Below, one piece after another: positions 35,232 through 44,160 of a DNA stretch of 64,000 nucleotides (the stretch's first letter is position 1; every line of letters starts with the position of its first letter). The stretch comes from Caulobacter sp. NIBR2454. Lineage in GTDB: Bacteria; Pseudomonadota; Alphaproteobacteria; Caulobacterales; Caulobacteraceae. A model generated the notes under the pieces. It was not told the DNA's origin and made no database searches. It saw only the letters and a list, made by a program, of their open reading frames with translations. Where the stretch lies: positions 248,001-312,000 of the forward strand of contig NZ_CP114871.1 of assembly GCF_027474405.1 (NCBI RefSeq), in the 5' to 3' direction. The position numbers and the translations under genes are program-made.

Positions 35232-37433
35232 ATGCGGGCGGCCCTGCGCGCGGTCAGCCGCCGCGTCCTGATCGAGTGGGCCATGGTCGCGGCGGTCTCG
35301 ACGCTGCTGGTCGTCGGCCTGATCGGGTTCTCGCTGACCACCCGCGCGGACAATCTGATCCACGACGTGGCGGCGCGGCTGGCCTCGCGCCCCGCCGATC
35401 CCCAGATCCTCATCGTCGCGATCGACGACGCCAGCCTGGCGCAGCTGGGGGCCTGGCCGTGGCCGCGTGAACGGCACGCCGCCTTGCTGGAACGTCTGGC
35501 GCGGGCGCAGCCCAAGGCGGTGCTCTACGACGTCCTCTTCACCGAGCCGGCCGCCGACCCGGCCCAGGACGCGGCGTTGGCGCGGGCGATGGGAGCGACC
35601 CGGGTCTATCTGCCCGTGCTGGCCGATCCGGCGACGGTTCCTCCGATCCGCGCCCTGGCCCAGCGGGCGGCGGGAACAGGCGCGGTCGATGTGCAGCTGG
35701 ATGAGGACGGCCTCGTGCGCCGGGCGGCGTTCGCCACCGTCGAGACTGCGCCGCTGGCCTATGTGCTCTATCGCGACCTGGCGGGGTCCCAGGCGCGTGC
35801 GGCGCCGACCGCCTCGCCGTTGATCCATTTCGCCGACCCCCAGCGCGGCTATCCGACGGCTTCGTTCGCCAGCGTGCTGCGGGGGGAGGTTCCGGCGAGC
35901 TTTCTGAAGGACCGGATCGTGCTGGTGGGGGCGACGGCGGGCGGTCTTGGCGAGCGCTTTCCTACGCCGCTCAGCGGCGGCGCGGCCAACATGCCGGGCG
36001 TCGAGCTACAGGCTAATGTGCTCGACAACCTGCTGGGCGACCGGTTGATCCGAACGTCGCCAAAGGCGGCCGTGCTGGCCGCCTGCCTTGCGCCGCTATG
36101 GCTGCTGCTAGGGAGCTTCCTCCTCGCGCCGCCGCGCTGGACGCTGGCTATCGGGGCGGGGCTGGCCGTCTGTCTGCTGGGCGCCAGCCTAGCCGCCTAT
36201 GGGCTGGGGCGTTTGTGGCTGCCCCCCGCCGCAGGGGTGGCGGGATTGCTGCTGGTGCTGCCCCTGTGGGGATGGCGGCGGCTGGCGGTCACCAGCGATC
36301 GTCTGGGTCTTGAGCTTGCACGCCTGAAGGCGCGTCTGGCCGGGGGCGAGGGCGCCGATCTGGCCTCGGGTCAGGGCGGCGGCGATGTCATCGCACGGCA
36401 GATGGAGGACATCAGCCTGGCCATCGAGCAGGTGGACGACCTGCGCCGCTTCGCCGCCGACGCCCTGTTCAGCCTGCCCGACGCCACCCTGGTGCTCGAT
36501 CCCGATCGCCGCGTCCTGGCCGCCAACGGCGCGGCGCGCGCGCTGTTCGCCAATGCCGTGCGTGGCGAGGCGGTCACCACCCTGATCGCCAGCCTGTCGC
36601 CGAGGCGCGCGCTCGATGCGGCCTGGCCGCCGCAGGACGCTGCGCCGCCGGTCGAGCTGACCGTCGCTGACGGGCGCATCTTCGAGGTGCAGTCGGTATG
36701 GCGGCGCGACGAGACCGGCGCGCCCGCCGGCTGGATCGTGCGGCTGGCGGATGTGTCACTGCTCAAGTCGGCCCTGCGCCACCGTGAACAGGCGCTTCAG
36801 CTTCTGACCCACGACATGCGCTCGCCCCAGACATCGATCCTGGCTCTGCTGCAAAGCGCGCCGGAAAAGATGGTGGCGGATGAGCTGGGCGGACGCATCG
36901 CCGCCTATGCCCGCCGCACCTTGGCCTTGGCCGACGGCTTCGTGCGCTTGGCCCGGGCCGAAGACGCCGCGCCGCGTCTGGAAGCTGTCGATCTCAGCGA
37001 CGTGCTGATGGAGGCCGCCGACGAGCTTTGGCCGCAGAGCCGCCAGCGCGGCATGACCATCCAGCAGGCGGGACTTGAGGCGCCGCTCATGGTGCTTGGC
37101 GACCGTGAGATCCTCACCCGCGTCTTCGTCAATCTGCTGAGCAACGCGGTGAAGTATGGCCCCGTCGGGTCCGTCGTTCGGCTGGGCGCCGCCCGCGTCG
37201 AAGACACGGTCGAGGTGGAGGTGGCGGACGAGGGCCCCGGATTCACCGCCGAGGAGCGGGCCGCGCTGTTCGGCGCCTTCGCGGCCTTTGAGCGGCCGCA
37301 GGCTCAGACCGATGGGGTCGGCCTGGGCCTGGCCTTCGTGCGTACGGCCGTGACCCGCCACGGCGGTCGCGTGTTTCTGCGCGACGGGTCGGAAAGCGGC
37401 GCGGTGTTCGTGGTCAGCTTGCCGGCGGCGTGA
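35232..37433 (+). CDS. CHASE2-domain sensor histidine kinase
   Basis: 733 residues. An N-terminal membrane segment is followed by a periplasmic CHASE2 domain (about 40-275; ILIVAIDDASLAQLGAWPWPRERHA, KAVLYDVLF, ILVGATAGGLGERFPTP-type ending), three membrane helices (~280-345), a PAS domain (~395-500), a HisKA-like region with His527 in LLTHDMRSPQTSIL, and an HATPase (NLLSNAVKYG, DEGPGFTAEE, GVGLGLAFV). The phosphoacceptor motif has D-M-R where E-L-R is common. Third gene of the RR-LysM/FecR-CHASE2 operon. Confidence 0.92.
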   Translation: MRAALRAVSRRVLIEWAMVAAVSTLLVVGLIGFSLTTRADNLIHDVAARLASRPADPQILIVAIDDASLAQLGAWPWPRERHAALLERLARAQPKAVLYDVLFTEPAADPAQDAALARAMGATRVYLPVLADPATVPPIRALAQRAAGTGAVDVQLDEDGLVRRAAFATVETAPLAYVLYRDLAGSQARAAPTASPLIHFADPQRGYPTASFASVLRGEVPASFLKDRIVLVGATAGGLGERFPTPLSGGAANMPGVELQANVLDNLLGDRLIRTSPKAAVLAACLAPLWLLLGSFLLAPPRWTLAIGAGLAVCLLGASLAAYGLGRLWLPPAAGVAGLLLVLPLWGWRRLAVTSDRLGLELARLKARLAGGEGADLASGQGGGDVIARQMEDISLAIEQVDDLRRFAADALFSLPDATLVLDPDRRVLAANGAARALFANAVRGEAVTTLIASLSPRRALDAAWPPQDAAPPVELTVADGRIFEVQSVWRRDETGAPAGWIVRLADVSLLKSALRHREQALQLLTHDMRSPQTSILALLQSAPEKMVADELGGRIAAYARRTLALADGFVRLARAEDAAPRLEAVDLSDVLMEAADELWPQSRQRGMTIQQAGLEAPLMVLGDREILTRVFVNLLSNAVKYGPVGSVVRLGAARVEDTVEVEVADEGPGFTAEERAALFGAFAAFERPQAQTDGVGLGLAFVRTAVTRHGGRVFLRDGSESGAVFVVSLPAA

Positions 37434-37905
37434 TGGGCAGGGCGGCGTCGAGCAGGCGGGCCAGGGTCTTGTCGCTGACCGCCTTGCGATGCTCCGTCGC
37501 CGTCACCTGAAACGCTGGCAGGCCCGTGGCGGCGTCTAGACCGACGATCGACAGCGACTGGCCAGGGCGAGCCTGCCCCATCCGCGAGCGGCCCGGGCTG
37601 GCGATCCAGGCTTTGGGCGTCTCTTCCGCCCCCGCGCCCGCCGAGACGCCCGTGTTGGCGGGCAGGTTGTTGAACGCCACCTGGATCAGGATCTGCGGCT
37701 TGTCGCCTCCGTCTGGCTGCGCGCCCAGCGCTTGCAGCCGTGTCATGACCGGCTGGTCCGCGGGACCGCTGGCGCCGGGAACCGCAAGGAGGGCCACCTG
37801 CTTGCCTCGCACCGCGCTTAGGTCCCCCTTGGCGATCACCGTAGGCGGCTTGGCGCAGGCCGTCGCCGTGAGGGCGAGGCAAAGGATCAGGCCGGTGCGC
37901 ATCAT
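37414..37905 (-). CDS. Putative lipoprotein
   Basis: 163 residues with a lipoprotein signal (MMRTGLILCLALTATACAK; Cys at the lipobox). The body, QVALLAVPGASGPADQPVMTRLQALGA...QILIQVAFNNLPANTG...ATEHRKAVSDKTLARLLDAALP, looks like a secreted small mixed alpha/beta protein, but I recognise no family. Its 3' end overlaps the CHASE2 kinase gene by 20 bases on the other strand. Confidence 0.7.
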   Translation of the reverse strand: MMRTGLILCLALTATACAKPPTVIAKGDLSAVRGKQVALLAVPGASGPADQPVMTRLQALGAQPDGGDKPQILIQVAFNNLPANTGVSAGAGAEETPKAWIASPGRSRMGQARPGQSLSIVGLDAATGLPAFQVTATEHRKAVSDKTLARLLDAALPITPPAS

Positions 37906-37996
37906 GTCGTCCCCCGAGATTGCGGCGCGCTATCTAGCCTCGCGCCCACGGTCTTGCCCAGATATGAGCAAAGGAACCGCACCCGAAAGCTTCACC

Positions 37997-38410
37997 ATGC
38001 CGCACCCATTTCATTTCGCCTTTCACGTCACCGATCTGGATGCAGCCCGACGCTTCTACGGCGGCATGCTTGGGTGCGCGGAAGGCCGCAGCACCGACAC
38101 CTGGGTGGACTTCGATTTCTTCGGGCACCAGCTGTCGCTGCACCTGGGCGAGCCGTTCGCGACCGCGCGCACGGGCAAGGTCGGCGACCACATGGTGCTG
38201 ATGCCGCACTTTGGCGTCGTTCTGCCGATGTCCGAATGGCTGGCCCTGAGCGAGCGACTGCAAGCGACCGGCATGGCGTTTGAAATTCCCCCCGTGATCC
38301 GTTTCGAGGGGGAACCTGGCGAGCAGCGGACCATGTTCTTCGTCGATCCCAGCGGCAATCCTATCGAGATCAAGGGCTTTGCCGACATGGACGCGGTGTT
38401 CGCCGCATGA
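37997..38410 (+). CDS. VOC-superfamily (glyoxalase-like) protein
   Basis: 137-residue vicinal-oxygen-chelate protein. It opens MPHPFHFAFHVTDLDAARRFYGGMLGC and ends MFFVDPSGNPIEIKGF, the paired beta-alpha-beta-beta-beta units of glyoxalase/dioxygenase folds, with His near residue 9 and Glu in PIEIKG as probable metal ligands. An alternative ATG at 37964 adds 11 non-conserved residues. It overlaps the hydroxyacid reductase start by four bases (ATGA). Reaction unknown. Confidence 0.85.
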   Translation: MPHPFHFAFHVTDLDAARRFYGGMLGCAEGRSTDTWVDFDFFGHQLSLHLGEPFATARTGKVGDHMVLMPHFGVVLPMSEWLALSERLQATGMAFEIPPVIRFEGEPGEQRTMFFVDPSGNPIEIKGFADMDAVFAA

Positions 38411-39339
38411 CCCCGATCGCCTTCGTCAATCGTCTGCCGCCCACCGATGAGGCGATCTGGCTGGAAGCCCTCGCCGCGGCCATGCCCGAGCTCGCTCTGC
38501 GCCGGCTTGGGGACCTGACGGAGACGGAGAGGGCGCTGGTCGAGATCGCCATCGTCGCCAATCCCGATCCGGCGGATCTTGGCCGCCTGCCGAACCTCAA
38601 GTGGGTTCACAGCACCTGGGCGGGGGTGGAACGACTGGTGAGCGAACTGGGAGCCGCAGCGCCGCCGATCATACGGCTGGTCGATCCTGAACTCGCCCGC
38701 ACCATGGCCGAGGCCGTGCTGGCCTGGACCTACTACCTGTCGCGCGACATGCCGGCTTACGCCCATGCGCAGCGGGAGCGCCGGTGGGCGCCGCGCGCCT
38801 ATCGCCACACTCAGGAGACAACGGTCGGACTGCTGGGTCTGGGAGCCTTGGGCGCCGCCGCGGCGCCGCGCCTGGGGGACGCCGGCTTCAAGGTGACAGG
38901 CTGGAGCCGTACGCCCAAGGAATTGCCTGGAGTCACCTTCCAAGCCGATTTGGCGGATGTGCTGGCGCAGGCCGACATCGTCGTGTGCCTGACGCCCCTT
39001 ACCGCGCAGACACGGGGGCTGCTGAACGCCGAACGCCTGGCGCAGATGAAGCCCGGAGCAGCCCTGATCAATTTCGCGCGCGGCCCGATCGTTGTGACCG
39101 ACGACCTGCTGGCGGCCTTGGACGCGGGGCGGCTATCGCACGCGGTGCTCGACGTTTTCGACACCGAGCCGCTGCCGGCGTCATCGCCGCTGTGGGATCA
39201 TCCGGCGGTGACTGTCCTACCGCACATCTCGGCGGTGACGGACCGTCGGACCGCCTCGCTTATCGTCGCCGACAACATCCGCCGGTACCTGGATCACGGG
39301 GTGATCCCGCAGGCGGTGGACTTCGGCCGCGGCTACTGA
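38407..39339 (+). CDS. ghrA: D-2-hydroxyacid dehydrogenase / glyoxylate-hydroxypyruvate reductase
   Basis: 310-residue NAD(P)-dependent reductase of the GhrA branch. Short N-terminal catalytic part (LKWVHSTWAGVERLV), Rossmann motif VGLLGLGALGAAAAPRL, cofactor turn GWSRTPKE (Arg-containing, favouring NADPH), Arg in FARGPIVV, Glu in FDTEPLP and the His of PHISAVTD. It probably reduces glyoxylate or hydroxypyruvate. It is coupled to the upstream VOC gene. Confidence 0.85.
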   Translation: MTPIAFVNRLPPTDEAIWLEALAAAMPELALRRLGDLTETERALVEIAIVANPDPADLGRLPNLKWVHSTWAGVERLVSELGAAAPPIIRLVDPELARTMAEAVLAWTYYLSRDMPAYAHAQRERRWAPRAYRHTQETTVGLLGLGALGAAAAPRLGDAGFKVTGWSRTPKELPGVTFQADLADVLAQADIVVCLTPLTAQTRGLLNAERLAQMKPGAALINFARGPIVVTDDLLAALDAGRLSHAVLDVFDTEPLPASSPLWDHPAVTVLPHISAVTDRRTASLIVADNIRRYLDHGVIPQAVDFGRGY

Positions 39340-39344
39340 GCCTG

Positions 39345-39509
39345 TCAGTCGTCGATCGACGACAGCGGGTCCTGGCCTGTCATATCCTTGATGTGCTGGC
39401 GCTGCCGGCGCACGCCTTCTTCATGCTCTTGATCAGCTCGCCCGTCCTGCGTGACGGCCGGCTTGTGGTCGGCTCCATCGGCGGGCGTGATCTCATCGTC
39501 CTCTGACAT
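39345..39509 (-). CDS. Small acidic protein (54 residues)
   Basis: A short gene too small for usual length cut-offs but with a textbook AAGGAG ribosome site 6 bases before its ATG at 39509. The product, [20 protein letters not shown] then [20 protein letters not shown] and [14 protein letters not shown], is highly charged, acidic and probably largely disordered. It is convergent with ghrA and divergent from the UDP-glucuronate decarboxylase gene. Function unknown. Confidence 0.7.
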   Translation of the reverse strand: MSEDDEITPADGADHKPAVTQDGRADQEHEEGVRRQRQHIKDMTGQDPLSSIDD

Positions 39510-39635
39510 GGCGGCTCCTTTCGAGGTTCACCAGCAAAAGGAACGCGCGGCGGCGAGCCTGGTGCTCGGGACGGGCGCATTGACACCGCTCTTGGGAATC
39601 GGCCAAGCCGGACCGTCAAGGGAACGGGGCGCACC

Positions 39636-40592
39636 ATGCACGGCAAGCGGGTTTTGGTCACCGGAGGCGCGGGGTTCATCGGCTCGCACCTGTGCGAGCG
39701 ACTGCTGGACGCCGGACACGAGGTCCTGTGCCTGGACAACTACTACACCGGCTCGCGCCGCAATGTGGCCCACCTGCTGGACAATCCCGACTTTGAGCTC
39801 TTGCGCCACGACGTGACGTTCCCGCTCTTCGTGGAGGTCGACGAGATCTACAATCTGGCCTGCCCGGCCAGCCCGATCCACTACCAGCACGACCCTGTGC
39901 AGACCACCAAGACCAGCGTCCACGGGGCCATCAACATGCTGGGCCTCGCCAAACGGCGGCGGGCCAAGATTTTCCAGGCGTCCACCAGCGAGGTCTATGG
40001 CGATCCCACCGTGCATCCGCAGCCGGAGGAGTACTGGGGCAACGTCAATCCCATCGGCATCCGCTCCTGCTACGACGAGGGAAAGCGGTGCGCCGAAACC
40101 CTGTTCTTCGACTACCACCGCCAGCACAAGCTGCGCATCAAGGTGGCCAGGATCTTCAATACCTACGGCCCGCGCATGCATCCCAATGACGGTCGGGTGG
40201 TCTCCAACTTCATCGTTCAGGCGCTCAAGGGGCAGGACATCACCCTCTATGGCGACGGCGATCAGACACGTTCGTTCTGCTATGTCGACGATCTGGTCGA
40301 AGGCTTCCTGCGCCTTATGGGAACGGACGACGACGTCACCGGCCCGATCAATCTGGGCAATCCCGGCGAGTTCACGATCAAAGCCCTGGCCGAGAGGGTC
40401 ATCACCCTGACCGGCTCGTCCTCCAAGCTGGTCTACAAGCCGCTGCCGTCCGACGATCCGCGCCAGCGCCAACCCAATATCGACAAGGCGCGCGCGTTGC
40501 TCGACTGGGAGCCCACGGTCCATCTGGAGGCGGGCCTGACCAAGACTATCGCCTATTTTGACGCGCTGCTGGCGGAGGGCGCCGTGGCCTAG
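39636..40592 (+). CDS. uxs: UDP-glucuronate decarboxylase (UDP-xylose synthase)
   Basis: 318-residue extended [59 protein letters not shown], catalytic [27 protein letters not shown] and [13 protein letters not shown]. The CPASPIHYQ and YxxxK pattern is that of enzymes turning UDP-glucuronate into UDP-xylose. The sugar nucleotide could feed LPS or exopolysaccharide synthesis. It is apparently monocistronic. Confidence 0.92.
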   Translation: MHGKRVLVTGGAGFIGSHLCERLLDAGHEVLCLDNYYTGSRRNVAHLLDNPDFELLRHDVTFPLFVEVDEIYNLACPASPIHYQHDPVQTTKTSVHGAINMLGLAKRRRAKIFQASTSEVYGDPTVHPQPEEYWGNVNPIGIRSCYDEGKRCAETLFFDYHRQHKLRIKVARIFNTYGPRMHPNDGRVVSNFIVQALKGQDITLYGDGDQTRSFCYVDDLVEGFLRLMGTDDDVTGPINLGNPGEFTIKALAERVITLTGSSSKLVYKPLPSDDPRQRQPNIDKARALLDWEPTVHLEAGLTKTIAYFDALLAEGAVA

Positions 40593-40658
40593 CGAGCGGA
40601 ACCGCGCCCCCAGGCAGCGCATTGGACCTTCAAGTCACATCGATCCTGGAGGTTCACC

Positions 40659-40955
40659 ATGCGTCCCATCGCTATCGTGCTGCTGTCGGCAGCCGCCCTG
40701 ACCAGCCTGTCCGCCTGCGCCAGCAGCGGCTACGGCAACCGCTACGCATCCTGGGAAGATCGTTGCCAGGCTGAACGCGCGAACCAGCGTGCCGCGGGTA
40801 CCGTCGCCGGCGCCGCCTTGGGCGCTCTGGCGGGCAGCGCCATCGCCGGCAACAGTTCCAACACGGCCGGCACGATCGCGGGCGGCGTCGTCGGCGGCGT
40901 CGTCGGCAATCAGGTCGCCAAGGGCGATCCCTGCCCGGCTGACTATTACCGCTAA
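40659..40955 (+). CDS. Glycine-zipper lipoprotein
   Basis: 98 residues with a lipoprotein signal (IVLLSAAALTSLSAC; Cys at 20) and a central glycine-zipper hairpin (AAGTVAGAALGALAGSAIAG ... AGTIAGGVVGGVVGNQVAKG), as in the small outer-membrane lipoproteins of the SlyB/Rick-17kDa type. Probably an envelope-stability lipoprotein. GGAGG precedes the ATG. Confidence 0.85.
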   Translation: MRPIAIVLLSAAALTSLSACASSGYGNRYASWEDRCQAERANQRAAGTVAGAALGALAGSAIAGNSSNTAGTIAGGVVGGVVGNQVAKGDPCPADYYR

Positions 40956-40965
40956 GACGAAGTTG

Positions 40966-40998
40966 TCCGGATCGGCAGCTATGTGGCTGCGATCCGGA
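40966..40998. repeat. Long near-perfect hairpin
   Basis: TCCGGATCGGCAGC (40966-40979) pairs with GCTGCGATCCGGA (40986-40998) with one bulge, just after the glycine-zipper gene and before its terminator. Probably RNA processing or stabilising structure. Confidence 0.55.
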
Positions 40999-41012
40999 AA
41001 GCCGGTTTGAAG

Positions 41013-41044
41013 AGGGCGACGGGCTAACGCTCGCCGCCCTTTTT
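41013..41044 (+). terminator. Terminator after glycine-zipper gene
   Basis: AGGGCGACGGGC-TAAC-GCTCGCCGCCCT stem with two mismatches, then five T residues. Confidence 0.75.
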
Positions 41045-41193
41045 CATGGCCGTGCCTCAGGGGGCTTTTCAAGAAATTGGAAGCTTTGCCTAGATTTTAT
41101 CCAGCTACATCGAGATTCAGCCAGGCGGTACCAATGAGATCACGGCGGGGGAGCAGTCAGCCCCGGGACGCCAGATCAATTTGGAGACCGACC

Positions 41194-41853
41194 ATGACCA
41201 TCACCGCCACCCCGACCGCCGCCAAGGGTTTGCTGACGCCTAGCGACCACGCCCTGATCCTCATCGACCTCCAATCGCAGATGGCCTTCGCCACCAAGTC
41301 GATCGCGCCGGAGCTGCTGCGCAACAACGCTGCTCTGGTCGCCCAGGCCGCCGCCGGCTTCAAGGTCCCCACCATCCTGACCACGGTCGCCGAGAAGAGC
41401 TTCTCGGGTCCGATGTTCGACGAAATCACCGACGCCTTCCCTGGTCAAAAGCTGCTGGACCGCACCTCCATGAACACTTGGGAGGACGCCGCGGTGATTG
41501 ATGAGGTCAACCGCATCGGCAAGCAGCGTCTGGTTTTCGCGGGTCTTTGGACCAGCGTCTGCATCGTTGGGCCGGTGCTGTCGGCGCTCGAGCAAGGCTT
41601 CGAGGCCTATGTGATCACCGACGCCAGCGGCGACATCTCCGAGGAAGCCAATGAGCGCGCTGTCGCCCGCATGATCCAGGCCGGGGCTCGCCCCATGACC
41701 TCGCTGCAATACCTGCTGGAGCTGCAACGCGACTGGGCCCGCGCCGAGACCTACGACCTGACGACGGGCATCGCCCGCAAGGTCGGCGGCGCCTACGGCC
41801 TGGGCATCACCTACGCCAAGAGCATGTTCGGCGCCTCGGAGGGCGGCCACTGA
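41194..41853 (+). CDS. Isochorismatase-family hydrolase (YcaC-like)
   Basis: 219-residue cysteine hydrolase of the isochorismatase fold. The catalytic triad is visible: Asp in LILIDLQSQM, Lys in VAEKSFSGPMFDEI and the nucleophile Cys in GLWTSVCIVGPVLSALEQGFEAYVITDASGD. The sequence style (TTVAEKSFSGP, DRTSMNTWED) is that of YcaC-type proteins with unknown natural substrates. ATG at 41194 with GGAG 9 bases upstream; it is followed by an XapX gene. Confidence 0.88.
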   Translation: MTITATPTAAKGLLTPSDHALILIDLQSQMAFATKSIAPELLRNNAALVAQAAAGFKVPTILTTVAEKSFSGPMFDEITDAFPGQKLLDRTSMNTWEDAAVIDEVNRIGKQRLVFAGLWTSVCIVGPVLSALEQGFEAYVITDASGDISEEANERAVARMIQAGARPMTSLQYLLELQRDWARAETYDLTTGIARKVGGAYGLGITYAKSMFGASEGGH

Positions 41854-41951
41854 GACAGGGCCTCGTCTTGAGACGACGCTGGCGCGCTTTCGTTCAAGAT
41901 CATCACGCACGCCCAGCTGAACTATCCAGGCCAAACAGGAGCGTCGACGCC

Positions 41952-42203
41952 ATGAAGATCTACCTCGTCTCCCTTGGCGCCGGCCTCCTTGTCGGGGTGA
42001 TCTACAGCCTGCTGCATGTGCGCTCCCCGGCGCCGCCGGCCATCGCGCTGATCGGACTTTTGGGTATTTTGCTAGGCGAGCAGATGCTGCCGATCGCCAA
42101 GCGGGTCGCCTGCGGCCGGGAGGTGGTCGGGTTTCTTCGCAGCGAGTGCGCCGAGCGGGTCCTGGGGACCTCGTCCACACCGTCCAAGGAGCAGGATCGA
42201 TGA
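41952..42203 (+). CDS. XapX-domain small membrane protein
   Basis: 83 residues with an XapX domain: MKIYLVSLGAGLLVGVIYSLLHVRSPAPPAIALIGLLGILLGEQ, two membrane segments around the V-R-S-P-A-P-P-A/L turn. The role of the family is unclear. It overlaps the amidohydrolase start by four bases (ATGA). XapX genes commonly sit beside such amidohydrolases and isochorismatases. Confidence 0.85.
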   Translation: MKIYLVSLGAGLLVGVIYSLLHVRSPAPPAIALIGLLGILLGEQMLPIAKRVACGREVVGFLRSECAERVLGTSSTPSKEQDR

Positions 42204-44158
42204 TCGGTCAGACCCGCCGACACACTCTCGCCGGCGCTACCGCCGCCGCTTTCGCCAGTTCCGCTTTCGCCTCGGCCAAGGAGCCCTCCGTGACCGCCAC
42301 CGACCTGATCCTCGTCAACGCCAAGATCACCACCCTTGATCGCGAGAACCCGGCGGCCCAGGCGATCGCCATTCGCGACGGCAAGTTCCTCGCGGTCGGT
42401 TCGGAGGCCGAGGTTCGCGCCGCCGCGCCGAAGGCCAGGGTGATCGACGCCGGCGGTCGCCGGGTGATCCCGGGCCTGATCGACAGCCACATGCACATCA
42501 TCCGCGGCGGGCTGAACTACAACATGGAGCTGCGCTGGGACGGTGTTCCGACCCTGGCCGACGCCATGGCCATGCTCAAGAAGCAGGCCGCCAACACCCC
42601 GCCGCCCCAGTGGGTGCGCGTGGTCGGCGGCTTCACCGAGCACCAGTTCGCCGAAAAGCGCCTGCCGACCATCGAGGAGATCAACGCCGCCGCCCCTGAG
42701 ACGCCGGTCTTCATTCTGCATCTTTACGACCGCGCTCTGCTCAACGCCGCCGCCTTGCGCGCCGTGGGCTACACCAAGGACACGCCCAATCCGCCGGGCG
42801 GCGAGATCGTGCGCGACGCGGCCGGCAATCCCACTGGCCTGCTGCTGGCCAGGCCCAATGCGACCATCCTCTATTCGACCCTTGCCAAGGGGCCGAAGCT
42901 TCCCTTCGACTATCAGGTCAACTCCACCCGCCACTTCATGCGGGAGATGAACCGCCTGGGCGTCACCGGCGTGATCGATGCGGGCGGCGGTTTTCAGAAC
43001 TACCCGGACGACTATCAGGTCATCGAGAAGCTGCATGCCGAAGGTCAGCTGACCCTGCGCCTGAGCTACAATCTCTTCACTCAAAAACCCAAGGAAGAAC
43101 TGGCCGACTTCGCCGGCTGGGCCAAGCAGGTCAAACCCGGCGACGGCGACGACAAGTATCGGCACAACGGGGCCGGCGAGATGCTGGTCTATTCGGCCGC
43201 CGACTTCGAGGACTTCCGCGTCGAGCGCCCGGAAATGCCGGCCAACATGGAGAGCGACCTAGAGCCGGTGATCCGCCTGCTGTCGGAGAACCGCTGGCCG
43301 TGGCGTCTGCACGCCACCTATGACGAGACCATCACACGGGCGCTGAATGTGTTCGAGAAGGTCAACAAGGACATCCCCTTCGACGGTCTGCACTGGTTCT
43401 TCGATCACGCCGAGACGATCAGCGAGCGCAACATCGACCGCATCGCGGCTCTCGGCGGCGGCATCGCCGTGCAGCACCGCATGGCCTATCAGGGCGAGGA
43501 CTTCATCGCGCGCTATGGGCCTAAGGCCGCCGAGGCGACGCCGCCCATCGCCAGGATGCTTGCCGCGGGCGTCCCGGTCGGGGCCGGCACCGACGCCACC
43601 CGCGTGGCCAGCTACAATCCCTGGGTCTCGCTGTCGTGGCTGGTCACCGGCAAGACGGTGGGCGGCACGCGCCTTTACGCCCCGGCCAACCGTCTGGACC
43701 GTGAGGCGGCCCTGCGTCTGTGGACGCACGAGAACACCTGGTTCTCCAATGAGGAGGGCAAGAAGGGCCGCATCAAGGAAGGCCAGCTGGCCGACCTGAT
43801 CGTGCTGTCGGACGACTATTTCTCGGTGCCGGAAGACGCCATCTCGCAGCTGTCGTCGGTGCTGACCATCCTGGGCGGCGAGGTCGTGCATGGGGAGGGC
43901 GGCTATTCAAAGCTGGCGCCCGACCTGCCGCCGGCCATGCCCGACTGGTCGCCGGTGCGCACCTTCGGCGGCTATCAGAGCCGCAGCAAACCTTCGGGCA
44001 AGAGCGGCCTGGCCGCCGCGCTCAGTCGGGCCTGCTCGTGCGACGCCGCCTGCGGGGTGCATGGCCACGACCATGCCTCGGCCCTGGCGGCCGATGCGCC
44101 GACCGCCGACGCGCGCTCCTTCTGGGGCGTGATGGGTTGCGGCTGCTGGGCGGTCTGA
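42200..44158 (+). CDS. Exported amidohydrolase-3-family enzyme with Cys/His-rich tail
   Basis: 652-residue metal-dependent hydrolase. A Tat-like signal (TRRHTLAGATAAAFASSAFASA) precedes an amidohydrolase barrel: DAGGRRVIPGLIDSHMHI (metal-binding HxH), HATYDETITRAL, HWFFDHAETIS, GAGTDATRVASYNPW (late Asp) and the small beta domain with EGQLADLIVLSDDYFSVP. After about residue 600 comes an unusual tail with CSCDAACGVHGHDH and a final GCGCWAV, which may bind metal. Overlaps XapX upstream; an MFS gene follows 2 bases downstream. Confidence 0.88.
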   Translation: MIGQTRRHTLAGATAAAFASSAFASAKEPSVTATDLILVNAKITTLDRENPAAQAIAIRDGKFLAVGSEAEVRAAAPKARVIDAGGRRVIPGLIDSHMHIIRGGLNYNMELRWDGVPTLADAMAMLKKQAANTPPPQWVRVVGGFTEHQFAEKRLPTIEEINAAAPETPVFILHLYDRALLNAAALRAVGYTKDTPNPPGGEIVRDAAGNPTGLLLARPNATILYSTLAKGPKLPFDYQVNSTRHFMREMNRLGVTGVIDAGGGFQNYPDDYQVIEKLHAEGQLTLRLSYNLFTQKPKEELADFAGWAKQVKPGDGDDKYRHNGAGEMLVYSAADFEDFRVERPEMPANMESDLEPVIRLLSENRWPWRLHATYDETITRALNVFEKVNKDIPFDGLHWFFDHAETISERNIDRIAALGGGIAVQHRMAYQGEDFIARYGPKAAEATPPIARMLAAGVPVGAGTDATRVASYNPWVSLSWLVTGKTVGGTRLYAPANRLDREAALRLWTHENTWFSNEEGKKGRIKEGQLADLIVLSDDYFSVPEDAISQLSSVLTILGGEVVHGEGGYSKLAPDLPPAMPDWSPVRTFGGYQSRSKPSGKSGLAAALSRACSCDAACGVHGHDHASALAADAPTADARSFWGVMGCGCWAV

Positions 44159-44160
44159 GC

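Noticed and set aside
40966..40998. Hairpin considered as a tRNA or small RNA gene.
   Set aside because: Single stem only, no cloverleaf; it sits just after a gene and before its terminator.
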